64,000 bases of DNA, from assembly GCA_009746045.1 (NCBI GenBank), contig RPFO01000065.1, forward strand, positions 6,698,273-6,762,272, in the 5' to 3' direction. Both the position numbers and the translations under genes were made by a program. The DNA is from Mesostigma viride. Lineage: Eukaryota; Streptophyta; Mesostigmatophyceae; Mesostigmatales; Mesostigmataceae. The notes under the pieces are model-generated. The model saw only the letters and a list, made by a program, of their open reading frames with translations. It was not told where the DNA came from and searched no databases. Positions 26,641 through 44,665 of the stretch are shown one piece after another. How positions within the stretch are numbered: position 1 is the first letter of the stretch; every line of letters begins with the position of its first letter.

Positions 26641-27420
26641 CCGCAGAGTTGGCCATGGCATTTTCATTTGGAGGCGGTTGCCACCACTACTAGGCATGGA
26701 TCTGCCCTGGCCGCACAGGTCCCCGACATAATTGCCGAGCGCACGGCCATCATCACGTACCGCCCAGCAAGCTGGTCGCCGGGGCCAGCGATGACCCCGC
26801 GACTCGCGCCTCTTGGACTAACCTGTTCTTGAGAGGCAGGCCACCACTGCCACAGTACAACTACCCGAGGTCCATCACCAGGCAAGGTCCAGCGGACTCT
26901 GGAGGACAAGCGCCGTGAGACCACTGACTGCGACATACCGCCGGACTGCCGCTGCCGGGTCATCCTCTGGCGCTTGATCGACAAGCAGCCAGGGAAGACC
27001 CCAGACTCCGTACTTGCCGACGAGCTGAGGAACCAGCTCTTAGCTCGCATGGAGCTGCCAGGTATTGACCCTGCAGGGCGCTTATTCCTGGTTGTCTCCT
27101 TGATACCGCCTGCCGCTTCCACTGTCAGATGGGACAAGGCCGGACCGCCCCGCCAGTCGGGTCCTTACCTTCAGCGACATTGCAATGTGGCCGGCCAGAT
27201 CGAGTCACTGAGTCAGGTAACTTCCTCTCTCGCTGGAAGATTCAAGCTGGCGCGCACCCCTTCCAAGGTCGCTTGACGACGATGGACCTGACGCCAGCCC
27301 AGCGCAGCAGCAACGCCGCGACCAGTGGCCGGCCCCCCCGACTACATCCGCGCCACAACTCGGACCAGGCCCGAGAAGCCCCACCAGGTGTACTGGCCGG
27401 CGGGGCCGGGCGGGGACCTT
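26640..27420 (+). pseudogene. Degenerate LINE ORF1-like gene
   Basis: Reading across frames, GKTPDSVLADELRNQLLARM aligns with GENSEKLARAFESKILARM of the intact ORF1 at 14288-15658. FLSRWKIQAGAHPF aligns with FLRRRKRLANTPF, LTPAQ..QQQRRDQWP with LTLAQQQRRRELWP, and HQVYWPAG with QPVYWKGA. At least two frameshifts near 27310-27370 and upstream stops make it a pseudogene. GC content is higher than its neighbours, consistent with coding ancestry. Confidence 0.6.
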
Positions 27421-27804
27421 AATTAATATGTAAACAACAAACTGTGGACGCCCCGGCCGGCCCGCAGGGCTCCACCAGAATAGATTCTAGCCAGCTGGGC
27501 TAGAAGAGGGCAATCGACATAGCTTATATCGACATTATAGCCTATCTTGCCATGTCAGTATTACCCCAGCATAATATACTGATCTAGCCCCAGTAGGTTT
27601 AGAGTGGCATGAACACAATGAAATTAGGCCAAGCCATCATGGCTAGCTTATCGTGGCTATTCGCTTATGCCTTAGCAGACGTCCCTTGGGCCGGGCCCAA
27701 CTCACATTTCTTGTACGCACAACAGCATCAGCCGTATGCTTCAGCCTACCTCCATGGTATCAACTAAGTAAGTAAGTAAGTACTTGCGTGTCATGCGCAA
27801 AGGC

Positions 27805-28039
27805 ATGCCACATATGATATGCTCACATGGGTCTTATTGCACCCACAGTTTGCCGGATCGTTAGCCTGTCCTTTTAGCTAGCCGCGCCCGATTGCAGCTG
27901 TGGCATGCCTTTGGCATGAAGGAGACTGGGGGTCTCTGCCCTTTCTCCTGTAGTGCACACACAGGGATTAAAAGCACTTCGGTGCTCCGTGACTCCCCAA
28001 CGGGAGCACGAGTTTAATTAATTAATTAATTAATGCCAC
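27805..28039 (+). mobile_element. LINE 3'-end insertion into dispersed repeat A, 7-bp direct repeats
   Basis: ATGCCAC at 27805-27811 and 28033-28039 flanks ~220 bp that contains TTATTGCACCCACAG, CTCCGTGACTCCCCAACGGG and a final TTTAATTAATTAATTAATTAA. Removing it restores AAAGGCATGCCACGGAGTAC, which matches intact repeat A at 5454-5474 and 13126-13143. It is a noncoding 3'-UTR-only LINE fragment. Confidence 0.7.
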
Positions 28040-28160
28040 GGAGTACTATGCTAATCTCATTAGAAAAATAATTACACAAAAGTTTAAACAAATATCGTCT
28101 GCATCCTCCCCCAACCGTTAAGCACTACTATGGGGATGTAATCCTCATCCGAGCTGTCCT

Positions 28161-28862
28161 CTACTGTAATGGCAGACGAGGCGGTAGTGTAGCGGCTATC
28201 CTCAGGACCAATAACCTCCACCTGCGGACTAATTCTACCCTGGCTAGCATGCAACGGGCCGCGGGGCCCGTGGCCGGGGAGAAAACAGGAGCATTATACC
28301 CCTCGGGAACTAGGTGCTTATCGCAGATGGCAGCCCATTTCTCCTTGTCAATCATGCGGGCGCGGAGTACGGATAGTCCCAGAAGCCCTGCATCTTCTTG
28401 AAAGCAGTTGTGTCACATAGGTCCGGGTCGCGCCGCGCCGGTGCCCGGCGCGCGCAAGTTTGCCAGTGGGTTGCGATGAGACAAGGGGACCCTGCCATAG
28501 GAGGAGGTGTCTACCTGGTTGGCCCGTCTTAAGCCCCCCGGCGCAGGGCCCACATCGGTATTCACAGCTGGTCTGTGCGGGCAAGATGACCGGCAAAGAG
28601 GATCGAGGCGGCGGTGCCGGATGGTATGGGTGACAAGAGGGAGCTCGCAGTAGAGCTCGGCCCGGGTGCGGCGTTCTTGGTAGCGGACGCCGAGGATATG
28701 ACGGAGCATGCATTCGAGTGACGGTGCCGTCAAGCTGCTGGCTCAGCGCCTGGTCCAGGGTCCACGCCTCGCAGCCATAAAGGAGGATGCTGAGGACAAG
28801 GGCCTTGAACAGAATGCGCTTGCGTCGCTCACTCAGGTAGCGACAGGTCCAGAACCTGTCGA
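28161..28862 (-). pseudogene. Decayed LINE reverse-transcriptase C-terminal region
   Basis: On the minus strand SERRKRILFKALVLSILLYG and CEAWTLDQALSQQLDGTV parallel GHRKRMLFKVLVLTVLTYG and AEAWTLPPKLAARLDGTV of the intact ORF at 33024-34209. After a one-base frameshift near 28710 it continues MLRHILGVRYQERRTRAELY and VTHTIRHRRL, then after further shifts TYVTQLLSR and MIDKEKWAAICDKHL. It lacks the catalytic YADD part. Several frameshifts make it non-functional. Confidence 0.75.
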
Positions 28863-29092
28863 GATGGTATCACTATGGTTGTATTGCACCCACAGTGATG
28901 CGCCGGCGGCCCTGTACGTGCTGTGGATAGAGCGCTCGATCGATCTAGGTGGCCTGTACGTCCACCAACAGCACTTGGTGGCAGTAAGAGAAGCTAGGGT
29001 GCCTTCCCTCATCACGTACTGTACAGGGGTTCAAGGTTCCACTACTTTGTATTATTGGCACCCGTGCATGACACAGTCACGTGATAATTAAT
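28863..29092 (+). mobile_element. LINE 3' end, TTAA-type tail
   Basis: GGTTGTATTGCACCCACAGT .. GAAGCTAGGGTGCCTTCCCTC .. GGTTCAAGGTTCC .. TTGGCACCCGTG .. ACGTGATAATTAATTG is homologous to 40560-40745 and 27820-28032. It abuts the minus-strand relic, so two insertions meet head to head near 28862. Confidence 0.6.
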
Positions 29093-31560
29093 TGAATATT
29101 CGCGTCCGGGTGCACAACGTACGTACTAGCTGCATGGCTGATTGACTACACGTACAGTGTGTGTAAATAGTGGTATATACAGGTAACAAAACGTGCGTAC
29201 AGGGCTGGCCACATGCAGGCCGAGCACGTTTTAGTTGCCCCATGCACTGTTCATGTGTGCATCTTTTTTGCTGCATGCAGGGCCGGGTGAAAATTAATTA
29301 AGGGGAGGTGGCACCCCAAAACCCTTAAAAATTGACCTATGCTAATATCACTTGAAATTCATTTGCACAACGCTAAGTTATGATTGGGGGCACTAAATAA
29401 CATCTCTAGTGAGTTGTCCATGCACTTGTTGGGGGTACTACCCCCATATATACACCAATAATGCGCTATAAATAGCAAAAGACGCTAATTAGGGCTGGGT
29501 ATGCCCCAGCCAATGCACACATTTATTTGCAAAACTGCCTGCAGCGTTTTTAGTTCCCTGAGTTTGTAGCTTGCTGAGCTATTTACATCATGGAAAGGGC
29601 AAAACCTCGAACAGTTATTAATTTCCCCGCAAAACGACCCTTTTTTTACCGGACATTGGGAATAACTTTTTATAAACACGTCAAAAAAATACTTTTTTCT
29701 GCAGCGAAAATCCGTCTAACAGGGGGACAACTGTCTTCCAAGTCCCAGGTCATTCCGACAAGTCTAGCTCAAGTTATAAAGTTAAACGTGCTAAAACCTG
29801 AACATAAGCTAAAGGAGGTTTTTCTTTGTACAAGGCCAGTTAGGCATGATGTTTTCCATCCAAAAAGCCTGAAAGCATGCCCTACTCGATCACAATACAT
29901 AAGCAAACAGCTAGGCACCTCATCTGCCCTCACCTGCCCTCGGCATGGCCAACCTTGCCAGCCTAAGCATAGCAACACGATCGTTAGGCATACATGCCAA
30001 GAGAGCATACACATTAGTCAACCCAAGGTTACCTTGTAAACTTCATGATTAGAACTCAGCAAATCTATGACCAAAAGCACATATAAATAACTCTTGCACA
30101 CTGATGACGACACATGCTCAAGGTTTGGGGTCACTGTGACACGCACTGATGGGTTTCCTAGACGACCACCTGACAGGCGCTAAGGACCACTCAGTAACCA
30201 AGTTAACACAATCACACTTTACATGCCATCCAACATGCATCAAATACATGCTGAATATGTTATGAAGTACAAAGGGGTGGCCACACACCTCATACACCTT
30301 CACCGTCCCTCGAGCATGGCCAGACATATAAGCATGTGAATAGCAATAATGATGATGGCACTAAAATGCCTAACCAGCATTTTCTATGTTTCTCCCAGGT
30401 TAGAGTGTAAGGTTTATGCCAACCAAGCTAATCAACACAGCAACAACTCCTTCACTGCCCTACCTGAGATGGGCAACAAACTGGAACTATGGAGGGCAAG
30501 GAACCAAGGAGATCATGGCATACAACGATGGCATGCAGTCAACCATGTCAACCATGGTTGGCTCAGCACATTGCAGTCTTTTCACATCATCATATCAAGG
30601 GAAAGCTCAAATAAACCAATGGTGGCAGCTATCTACATGCAGTCACACAAATGCAATATCTCCAACATGATCGTCAATAAAACACTTCCTCCCCTGCACG
30701 ATAAAATGGAAAGAAACCATTGGCGGCCCTCCAGCGCATGAGCGCTGTGATGCCGCTGCGAAGAGAGGGTGCGTCACTCTAACACAACAAGAAGCGTCCA
30801 TACGCACACCATCCTTGCCAGAACACGTTTTATGAAATGCCTTAAACCTTCCCGAGAAGCTATAGGCTTCGACTGAAGCGGCCCTAACCACGACATCAAC
30901 GAAAACAATCTAAAGCTGCCAGGTATTCGGCAAGCAACGGCGAGCTAGCTGGCGGAAACGGCCCAAACAGAACGCAAAAACCTTCGAACGATGAGCTCAT
31001 AGAAGAAAGAACTGATAGCACATAACATTCGCGACAAATCTATACCTTGCCCTCGCAGATCCCTCGCTCAGGCGCGCAACAACGGCCGTTCTTCCATGGA
31101 AGGTTCCGACATGCACTGCGCAGGCCTGAAGAATTACTTACCGACAATGGCCGAAAATGTAGCAAAAAGCACCAGTTCGGTTTGGAATTCAATGCTACCG
31201 ATATTAATGCATCCTTGACGGTCAAAAAGGCCCCCAAAACTGCGAATTTACTGCCGCTATCACGAACTCTATTTTATTCCGCGCGACCAAAAAATGCAGT
31301 TTAACCCCCATGCCGATGGCAGTAAAAGAAAGCAGCGATATTGTAAACCAGCTACTTGCCGCCACAACCCAACATCATGAAATCATCTTCTTCAACATTC
31401 GAGCATTTTTTTTGCATTTCTCTAGCCCTACATTGCTAGTTTCACCTAAACGCAGTCGCCATGACCACTTCCGCAAGGGGTGCGCGCACGGTGCACCCAC
31501 TTTTCACGGTACGGCTGGTACCGCGAATTTTTTCGCGCGGAAAATATTCGGCGCGCCACG
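29093..31560. other. No recognisable gene over ~2.5 kb
   Basis: Lower-GC unique sequence. The longest + frame (29590-30039, 149 codons) has no motif I know and an unremarkable composition. I see no tRNA, rRNA or strong repeat. The 31030-31310 stretch has many CG-rich hexamers and could be a promoter, but no gene starts convincingly next to it. Confidence 0.4.
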
Positions 31561-31564
31561 TCCC

Positions 31565-31625
31565 CAATTAATTCAACACGTGCTCCCATTGGGGAGTCAC
31601 GGAGCACCATAGTGCTTTTAATCAT
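31565..31625 (-). mobile_element. LINE 3' end in inverted orientation
   Basis: AATTAATT..GTGCTCCCATTGGGGAGTCA and CGGAGCACCATAGTGCTTTTAATC are the reverse complement of the 3' end at 27968-28025 (GATTAAAAGCACTTCGGTGC .. CGGGAGCAC .. TTAATTAATT). The element body would extend to higher coordinates but is not recognisable. Confidence 0.65.
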
Positions 31626-32284
31626 GCACTGTTGCATGCGTGGTACCTCTAAGTGGTTGCAAGCAACATGACCTTGCTTTGCGTAGTTGCCCCCCATCCG
31701 GCCATAAGGATGTCTCTTTGATAAGGATGGAAATGCTGTACGGAGAATATTTTATGCATGTGCACAACGCCGGGGCAAAAGTCAACAAGTTGACGGCAGA
31801 ATCGGGCTGATTGATGCTAATTGAAGTCAAGTACATTTCAAATGACGCTTGCCAAAACCCCTAGCAGAAGCACTGTGCACATGTGATATATACGGCCTGT
31901 ATATCAATCAGTATCTTCTTTCATTCTCTTTCTTAGATCAAAACTGGGCCCAGGTGATAGAGGAAAACGATCGATCCCCCCCCAGTGGCCATGCATCGAT
32001 CCTAGCTTCTCTCAATTAAGCTGCCAAGGATCGAGGCAGCGCTTTAGCCCGTGTTTTTTTAATTAGAACGCGATATATCGCGTTGTAAGCTTTTTTTAGA
32101 ACGCGTATAGCACCTAAGGAAAATTTTTTTTCATGGTCATGTATATACTTTCCTGAAAGCCCATAAATCAAAGGATTTTTTGAGCTACTCAGACCTACAA
32201 AATGCTTATTCATTAGAGAGATACACTGGTTTGAATACAGGGGGGTCTGACCATGACCGCGATTTCTTGACCCTAGGTCACAAG
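31626..32284. other. No gene; contains one palindromic repeat end
   Basis: GAACGCGATATATCGCGTTG (32056-32075), next to GCCCGTGTTTTTTT, is a palindrome and part of a pair with 35222-35297. No coding content. Confidence 0.45.
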
Positions 32285-32453
32285 TCATGTCAAAGAGACA
32301 ACCAGCGCAGGCCAGAAATCGGGAGAATCCGGACCATGGTAGCTCGAGCCTGCCGTTATCTTTTCCGCGTTTTCGAGTCGTTCAGGATGATGAAGATGAA
32401 TGGTGATGGAAATGTGTATCCTTGTGCATTGAAATTATGGCTGGCTTACGTGT
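32285..32453. repeat. Dispersed repeat B, uninterrupted copy
   Basis: Near-identical to 13411-13680 without the (TTAA)n insert: AGACAACCAGCGCAGGCCAG, a single TGGTAGCTCGA, GTTCAGGATGATGAAGATGA, ATTATGGCTGGCTTACGTGT. It serves as the empty site for that insertion. Confidence 0.85.
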
Positions 32454-33012
32454 CAACAAGTCATGTGCTTATTCACAAATGGTTCATGAAAAAAATCTGG
32501 CTTCTTGCACGAGCTATGGGCAACATATGCAGGCTCTGTGAAACAAAACTCAGGCCCATTGGGCCACTGGAGCTATTTTTCATTAGCATCACAATTACAA
32601 CGCAGTACAACGCAGTGGGAAACATGAGAGCCCTTGACAACATTACGCAACGACCCGAGCCCCATAAACGGGGCCATAGTGAGCTTGGAGGGTCAAAACG
32701 TTGAACATAGGCGTAGTATACAGCATCAAACATGCATCAAACATCATGACTGGATGACCTAATATGACTGAATCAGGCAGCCATAGCCAAAGCATCATCC
32801 ACTCTCACAACGTGTTGAGCACATGCCTCGTGGGAATGGAGGTGCTGGGTTTTCATTCCATAACGCGTGCAATACTGAAAGAAAGAGGCACGTGTAATGC
32901 AAGGCTTGGATAGGTTGAGTGATCCATGAGCTTACATGCAGGCAAAGATGACGCTGGAATGCATGCTAGCAAATGGTGGCAAGATGCTAACAACACATGA
33001 TTATACACCATG

Positions 33013-34352
33013 ATTATGGGCACGGTTCTCTGGGAGGCTCTTTGGGCCATCCTAGCTCTGGACCGGGTACCACCTGCGTTTATTGCTGCCATTCGCCGTC
33101 TGTATGAGGGTTCACAGGCAGTAGTGCGGACTGCGGAGGGCACCACTCCACCATTCCCCCTTCACCACGGGGTGTGGCAAGGTTGTGTCCTGTCCCCATA
33201 CCTGTTCATTATTGTCGTGGATCACGTCATGCGCCGGGCACGTGCGCGCTTTACTGCTCTTAAGGGGTTCGAGCCGGGCTTGGACATCCTTAACGTGAAA
33301 GAGCACGGCGGGGTTAGACCTGGTTACCGCCTTGCCGACCTGATTTATGCGGATGATACCACCCTCATCGAGAGCCCCGAGCACATTCAGACCTGGCTGG
33401 ACTGCCTGGGCCTGGAGGCGCGGGCGGTGGGGCTGGAGATTAGTGTCAAAACTGAGGCGATGGTGATAGGAGCATCCAGTAAACCACCGCTGCCGCGCCT
33501 GCTCGACGGGACGGAGGTCCCGTTCCGCGACCGCTTCAAGCTGTTGGGGAGCTGGCTTCCTGACACCGCCGACGATGTGGACACCCGCATCGGCCTTGCC
33601 TGGGCCAAGCTCCGCTCGCTCACACCCTACTGGCGCTCGAAGGGCCTTAACGGGCACCGCAAGCGCATGCTCTTCAAGGTCCTCGTCCTCACGGTGCTCA
33701 CGTATGGCGCCGAGGCGTGGACCCTCCCACCCAAACTGGCAGCTCGGCTCGACGGCACGGTTTACAGGATGCTCCGGCAGGTCCTTAATGTAGGTTTTTC
33801 CGAGCGTCCGTCATCAGAGTCTTTGTATCATGGCATGCCTCGTGTTTCGGACGAGATTAGGCAGCGTAAGAATGCATTTGTAGGACACCTTGCACGCACC
33901 AGCCAGGTCGACACCACCCTCGGTCTGGCCGGCCCCCAGCGGCTTGGCCAGCCAGGGCGGCACATTCTGACCTGGCCTGGCCCCAAGGACATTCCCAAAC
34001 GGGTAGGGAAACCTGTCACGAACTACGTTCAGATGTTGCTGGACGACCTAGTGGTCCCAGCCCAGTTTGAGCACCGCATCCACTCTCTCTCCCGTCTTTG
34101 GACTGCCATGCAGGACAAGACGCGGTGGAAGAAGATTGTCAAGGCGCACACGCCCGACCCTGTGGGCAAGCCACCTCCCCCCAAGCGGAGGAGGCGTTTT
34201 GATGAGTAGTGCAGTTAGGATTTTCTAGATAGCGTTAGGATAGTTCGATCACGCGGCTTCCTCCACCCCCTCCATCATGAAATATGTGCTACATGACCTC
34301 CCCACGGAGGCATGTTATAATTTAATTTAATTTAATTTTTAATTATGGGCAC
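33013..34352 (+). mobile_element. 5'-truncated LINE with 11-bp target-site duplication
   Basis: ATTATGGGCAC occurs at 33013-33023 and 34342-34352. Between them lies a LINE fragment that starts inside the reverse transcriptase, runs through the stop codon, a ~110-bp 3' UTR (GTGCTACATGACCTCCCCAC then GGAGG) and a TTTAATTTAATTTAATTTTT tail. The 5' truncation and flanking duplication are the hallmark of target-primed reverse transcription. The ORF's apparent start (MIMGT) is encoded by target DNA. Confidence 0.9.
33024..34209 (+). CDS. Non-LTR retrotransposon reverse transcriptase, 5'-truncated
   Basis: The frame is open from ATG 33010, but only sequence from 33024 (VLWEALWAILALDRVPP) is LINE-derived. 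The first part corresponds to the residues just after catalytic motif A, whose Asp is missing. Then come motif B (HHGVWQGCVLSPYLF), the active-site YADD box (LIYADDTTL, residues 113-116 counted from 33010), the palm end (EISVKTEAMVI, KLLGSWLP) and the thumb/connection common to LINE ORF2 (GHRKRMLFKVLVLTVLTYG, AEAWTLPPKLAARLDGTV). It ends KRRRRFDE and TAG. No endonuclease or C-terminal zinc knuckle is present. With motif A absent it cannot be active. No internal stop or frameshift, so insertion is recent. The relic at 28161-28862 is a diverged relative. Confidence 0.9.
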
Positions 34353-36141
34353 CCAGCTGATCTTCTTGCACAATCAACGCAGTATAAACCATCAACATCC
34401 AATCCTCACGATATATGCACGGCTTGACGGCGTATACAGCACCTAAATACTGCACAACTTCAACCTGCTATGGCTGACATGCAAGCAACGTCGAGTAGGA
34501 TGGCGGTCTTAGAGAGGCTGGGCAGAGGTCGGTAGAAATAAGTGGAAAACTGGAAGAAACTAGGTAGAAACACGATATACTTACGCCTGCAAGCACTATT
34601 GAGCCGGTGGCAGAGGCCATTTCCAGGAAAATACAGCATACCGTAGCAATAGCCACGGTCACGCCTTACGCTATTTGCACCTGGGCACCATCATGCCCGG
34701 AGCTACCCAATAAAAGTCTGCACAAATCTCGGTTTAGCCGAGAGTCCGGGCGTTCGGAATGAATAAACATGTGTTAAGAAGTCGAAACACCATGGAAATA
34801 CCAAGCATGGTGCCGCAGCAGACCCGAGTCTTGACGTAATAATATGTATGCCGGTTTCCAGGGTTTCCGCATGAAAGTTGGGTGAGAAACTGGAAAAAAC
34901 TACGTTTCCTTTGCCTCAGTACCTCAACAAACTCGTAGAAACCTAATTATCAACCTTTGAACGCATCATCATGGTCGTGCTACCCAACAGCCACTGAAAT
35001 TCGCGCGAAAACTGGCGAGATCTACCTGCCGCCATCGCCGTCGTCTTCACCTTCGTCCCGCGAAAATGCCTGATTTCAGTGGTACATATTTGTTTGCAGC
35101 TGTCACAAAAAAAAAAACAAAAATACCAGGATTTTTTCTTGAATTCTATGAGATGTTTCTGACCTATCTTGAAAGTTTCAGACCAAAAATCGCATGTTTA
35201 ATAGGTTTGCCACGTGTCAGATTACAACGCGATACATCGCGTTCTAACCCTACAACGCGATGTATCGCGTTGTAAAAAAACACGGGTTAGGAGAGACGTG
35301 AGCCCTCCTGTGGTGCAATGTATGACCCGAGGTCAGCTGACACGTATATGTGATTCGATATACAAGCACGCGGATGTGATTATATACAAGGGTATCACGT
35401 AATGCAATTGCATGCAAGGTACCCGACTACTTAGTTCAAACTTTTATTGATTAATTACACACTGAGGGCCAGCCCGCACTTGCCTTGGAAACCACCTGTT
35501 GGAAACCACATGGAAAATAAGCTGCAGCCATTCAGCACAAGCATGCTTGTAACCTGTATGTAGCAAGCACAATGTGGCATTGCAGACCTGCCACCGGTTA
35601 GGTGTCAGCATCTACACCCAATCAGAGGCCAGTCTTATAAGATCGATGCCAAGGCTGCCTTGAAGAGGCCATTCTAGAAAACCAGCTTGAAATCCTGCTC
35701 GAAAAACCAGCCCGAAAGGCCAGCCCGAAAGGCCAGCCCGAAAGGCCAGCCCGAAAGGCCAGCTCAGCGAAGCAAGCCTCGACGGTTGGCTAGATTGGCA
35801 AGAAAATGGGCACATGCGCCACTTCCACATTCATCTTCCCCCTCCTCAGCAAAGTCCTGTTCCGCTTCCCTATTCATCGTCCTCCTCCTTGGCAAAAGGC
35901 AGTGGGGCTCGCTCACCCCCCTCAGTGCTCTGCTTTAACATTCACTGACTTTTCCCCGTCCTTGGCCACATGTTGTTCTGCTTCAAAACTCCTTGTCACC
36001 CTCCTCAAGTGGCAAAAAGTGGAGCCGCTCCAAAACTCGGGGTCCCCAGAGTCATGCCATCTGAAGTCAACACCTTCCTTGGCGAAACAACGCCCCACTT
36101 AAACTCGTCGCCACCCTGCTTGGTAAAGCGCTGCTAGAGCC
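34353..36141. other. No gene; palindromes and a 13-bp repeat
   Basis: AACGCGATACATCGCGTT and AACGCGATGTATCGCGTT lie in tandem at 35226-35276. A tandem GCCCGAAAGGCCA repeat (five copies) lies at about 35707-35762. The 35800-36140 stretch, downstream of RPN3 on its strand, is probably its 3' UTR/terminator region. No ORF is recognisable. Confidence 0.45.
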
Positions 36142-42531
<6,390 letters not shown>

Positions 42532-44449
42532 GACAACGGCTCGGCCTTCTTTCTCCCTCGCTACCAAAATCGCAGGTAAATTTCCCCCCTGACCCGTCAA
42601 CAAAACATGTATTTAATGCAACACTGACTAATTACGAAAACCTGTCTATGTGCTACGGGTTATTCACGCAGGTGCCAAAACGACTCAGCCCTGCAGCAGG
42701 CTGGCTTTCTTTGTGCATGGAGGCATGTCAGGAATTAATGCGTGCGTTGTGACGTTCGAGGGGCACGTCTCGCGTCTCCATCAAATGTGCATGCTCCCGC
42801 GCAGTCTCCAATTAGGCCCAAGCCCTTCGCCCGTCTACACTCTACTGTACTGTATACTGTAGCTCTAGGGAAGTAGCGATCCCGACTCCCGAGTCCTGCG
42901 TACCCTGTTGGCTGTTACCCTGTTGGGCGTAGTGGGTTTTAGGGTGACGTAACGTTAACGTAAACCTCATAAGTCAAGTTACGAGTAACGCATAAGTTAG
43001 GGTAACGAACAACGTTCTTCGTTACCGTACTGTATAACGACCCGACAAGCCACAAAGTTACGGAGCGACGTAAATGAGTGTTATGGTCAGGAAATTCTTA
43101 CAGGACAGTCCAGGGACAGCCGAGGGTTCGGGACGGTACCCGACACTACCGGAGAAACCCGGTACCGGTACCCGGTATCGTTAGTAACGATACCTGTACC
43201 GGGTTGGGCTTCGAAAGCTGGGTACCGGTACCGGGTTGGCCATCATGGATATCCGGTCACACCAGGAACCCGGTATCGGTACCCAGCCCGGCGGCCCCAA
43301 AGGCGAGATTGGCCGTCTCGAGAGTCAACACTCAACAGCCGGATCCGACGGATCCGGCTGTAAACCGACGATGCGCTGCTGCACAGCCTGCAACCCGAGC
43401 GTGCAGTCTGACATGCCAAGATTCCTCAAAGATTCTGCGGCCGGCACGAACCAACACAGAACGTCTTCAGGTGACCCTATCAAACCTGGTGCCTGTCTCT
43501 TGTTCGGATGGTGCTTGAATAGCACCTGACAGGAAACAACTACAGATAATAGACAAGTTTTGCGGGCTTCGCCCGCGACATTAGAGCTTGTACTTTTTGT
43601 GGCCGGTCCCCGGCCAGGGAGCCCCGGCTAGGGACATGTGAGTCACCACGTACCTCCGTCGAGTGCCAAGTGGCGCTAGCCCCGCCAAGGAGCGCGCGCT
43701 AGCATTAGGGTTTCGACCACGAGATTCATGGAGATTGGCAAAAGGGTGAAAAAAAAACTGGAAAGAAAAAACATGGCCTAGGTGGGCTCGACCCCGGCAT
43801 CTCACGAGCAGACATTTGTCGATGAGTGCCTAAGCGCCTGAAGACTACGCAACCAAGTTTCGCAGAAGTTTTACAATATGTACATTGCTTCAAAGGGACA
43901 AATTGCGCAACCGCGCAGTGGACGGAGCTCGCGAACTAGTACTTGCGGAGTTCAAGCTCCAGATTGACTGCTACCCCTGCACGGGAGCGCGATGCGCGCG
44001 GGGATGAGTGACCTCGCCAACCCCGCAGACAACAGGGGAAAATCGCTTACAGGCGGTGGAGCAGAGGAAAATCCACGTGTGAGCTTCCTGCGCGTTTGTA
44101 ACTGGTTCGGGAGAACAAAGTTTGGTCCAACAGCCCAAAAGTTTGCGACGGTTATATCTGGAGCTCGCGAACACAGGAAATCGCAGAGTTTGGCTCCTGC
44201 TGCAATCTGGGCATACGGACCTCTGCCAAATGGCTCATCTGGCTGTAACGCCCAAAAACCGTGATAATATGGACGCCGTGGTTTGACCTTTTCGTGATTG
44301 GTCGCAACGAAATTTCGCGCAGCTCATTCGTCAAGCGGACTGTAAGTCGCGCCGCTGAGTGGCTGGAGCCGAAAGCCGTTCGAAAGAGTGTTAGCTAAAA
44401 TTGTGCCAAGGCTGCGTTTTACAAGCTTTAGTATATATGTTGACAAGCG
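42532..44449. other. RPN3 upstream region and spacer, no gene
   Basis: The RPN3 promoter must lie at 42532-42900; I see no clear TATA box. 42945-43070 repeats GTAACG/CGTTAC-type hexamers, and 43140-43290 is dense in GGTACCGGTACCGGG with mirrored copies. GCGGGCTTCGCCCGC at 43563-43577 is a perfect hairpin. 43780-43860 read on the minus strand has TTAGGCACTC..GGGGTCGAGCCC, loosely like a tRNA-derived SINE. None of it is coding as far as I can tell. Confidence 0.45.
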
Positions 44450-44665
44450 TGGGGGGGCCAAGGCCCCCCACGAATTCGGACGCACTACGACACCAGGGGC
44501 CCTGAGGCCCCCGCCGAAAGCTTCGACCCGCCGGGTTGAGCCCGCCTACCGGGCCGGTCACTACGCCGGGGGGCGAACGCTCGGCGGCCTTCCTTTGGGG
44601 GCTTCCCCTCGCGCGCGCTCGCGCCGGCCCACCGCACCGTCGATCCCACGCTCCGTCCCTCACGG
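44450..44665. repeat. GC-rich module, outlying copy before the macrosatellite
   Basis: GGGGGGCCAAGGCCCCCCAC, CACCAGGGGCCCTGAGGCCC, CGAACGCTCGGCGGCC and CGTCGATCCCACGCTCCGTC recur in this order at 45567, 49834, 53931, 58018 and 62894. This copy is followed by diverged unit sequence rather than by the minisatellite. Confidence 0.9.

Noticed and set aside
33010-33023. MIMGT as the true N-terminus of the reverse transcriptase
   Set aside because: These bases belong to the target site; the same 11 bp recur after the tail at 34342-34352.
43780-43860. tRNA gene on the minus strand
   Set aside because: GGGGTCGAGCCC resembles a B box, but no cloverleaf can be drawn; left as a possible SINE relic only.
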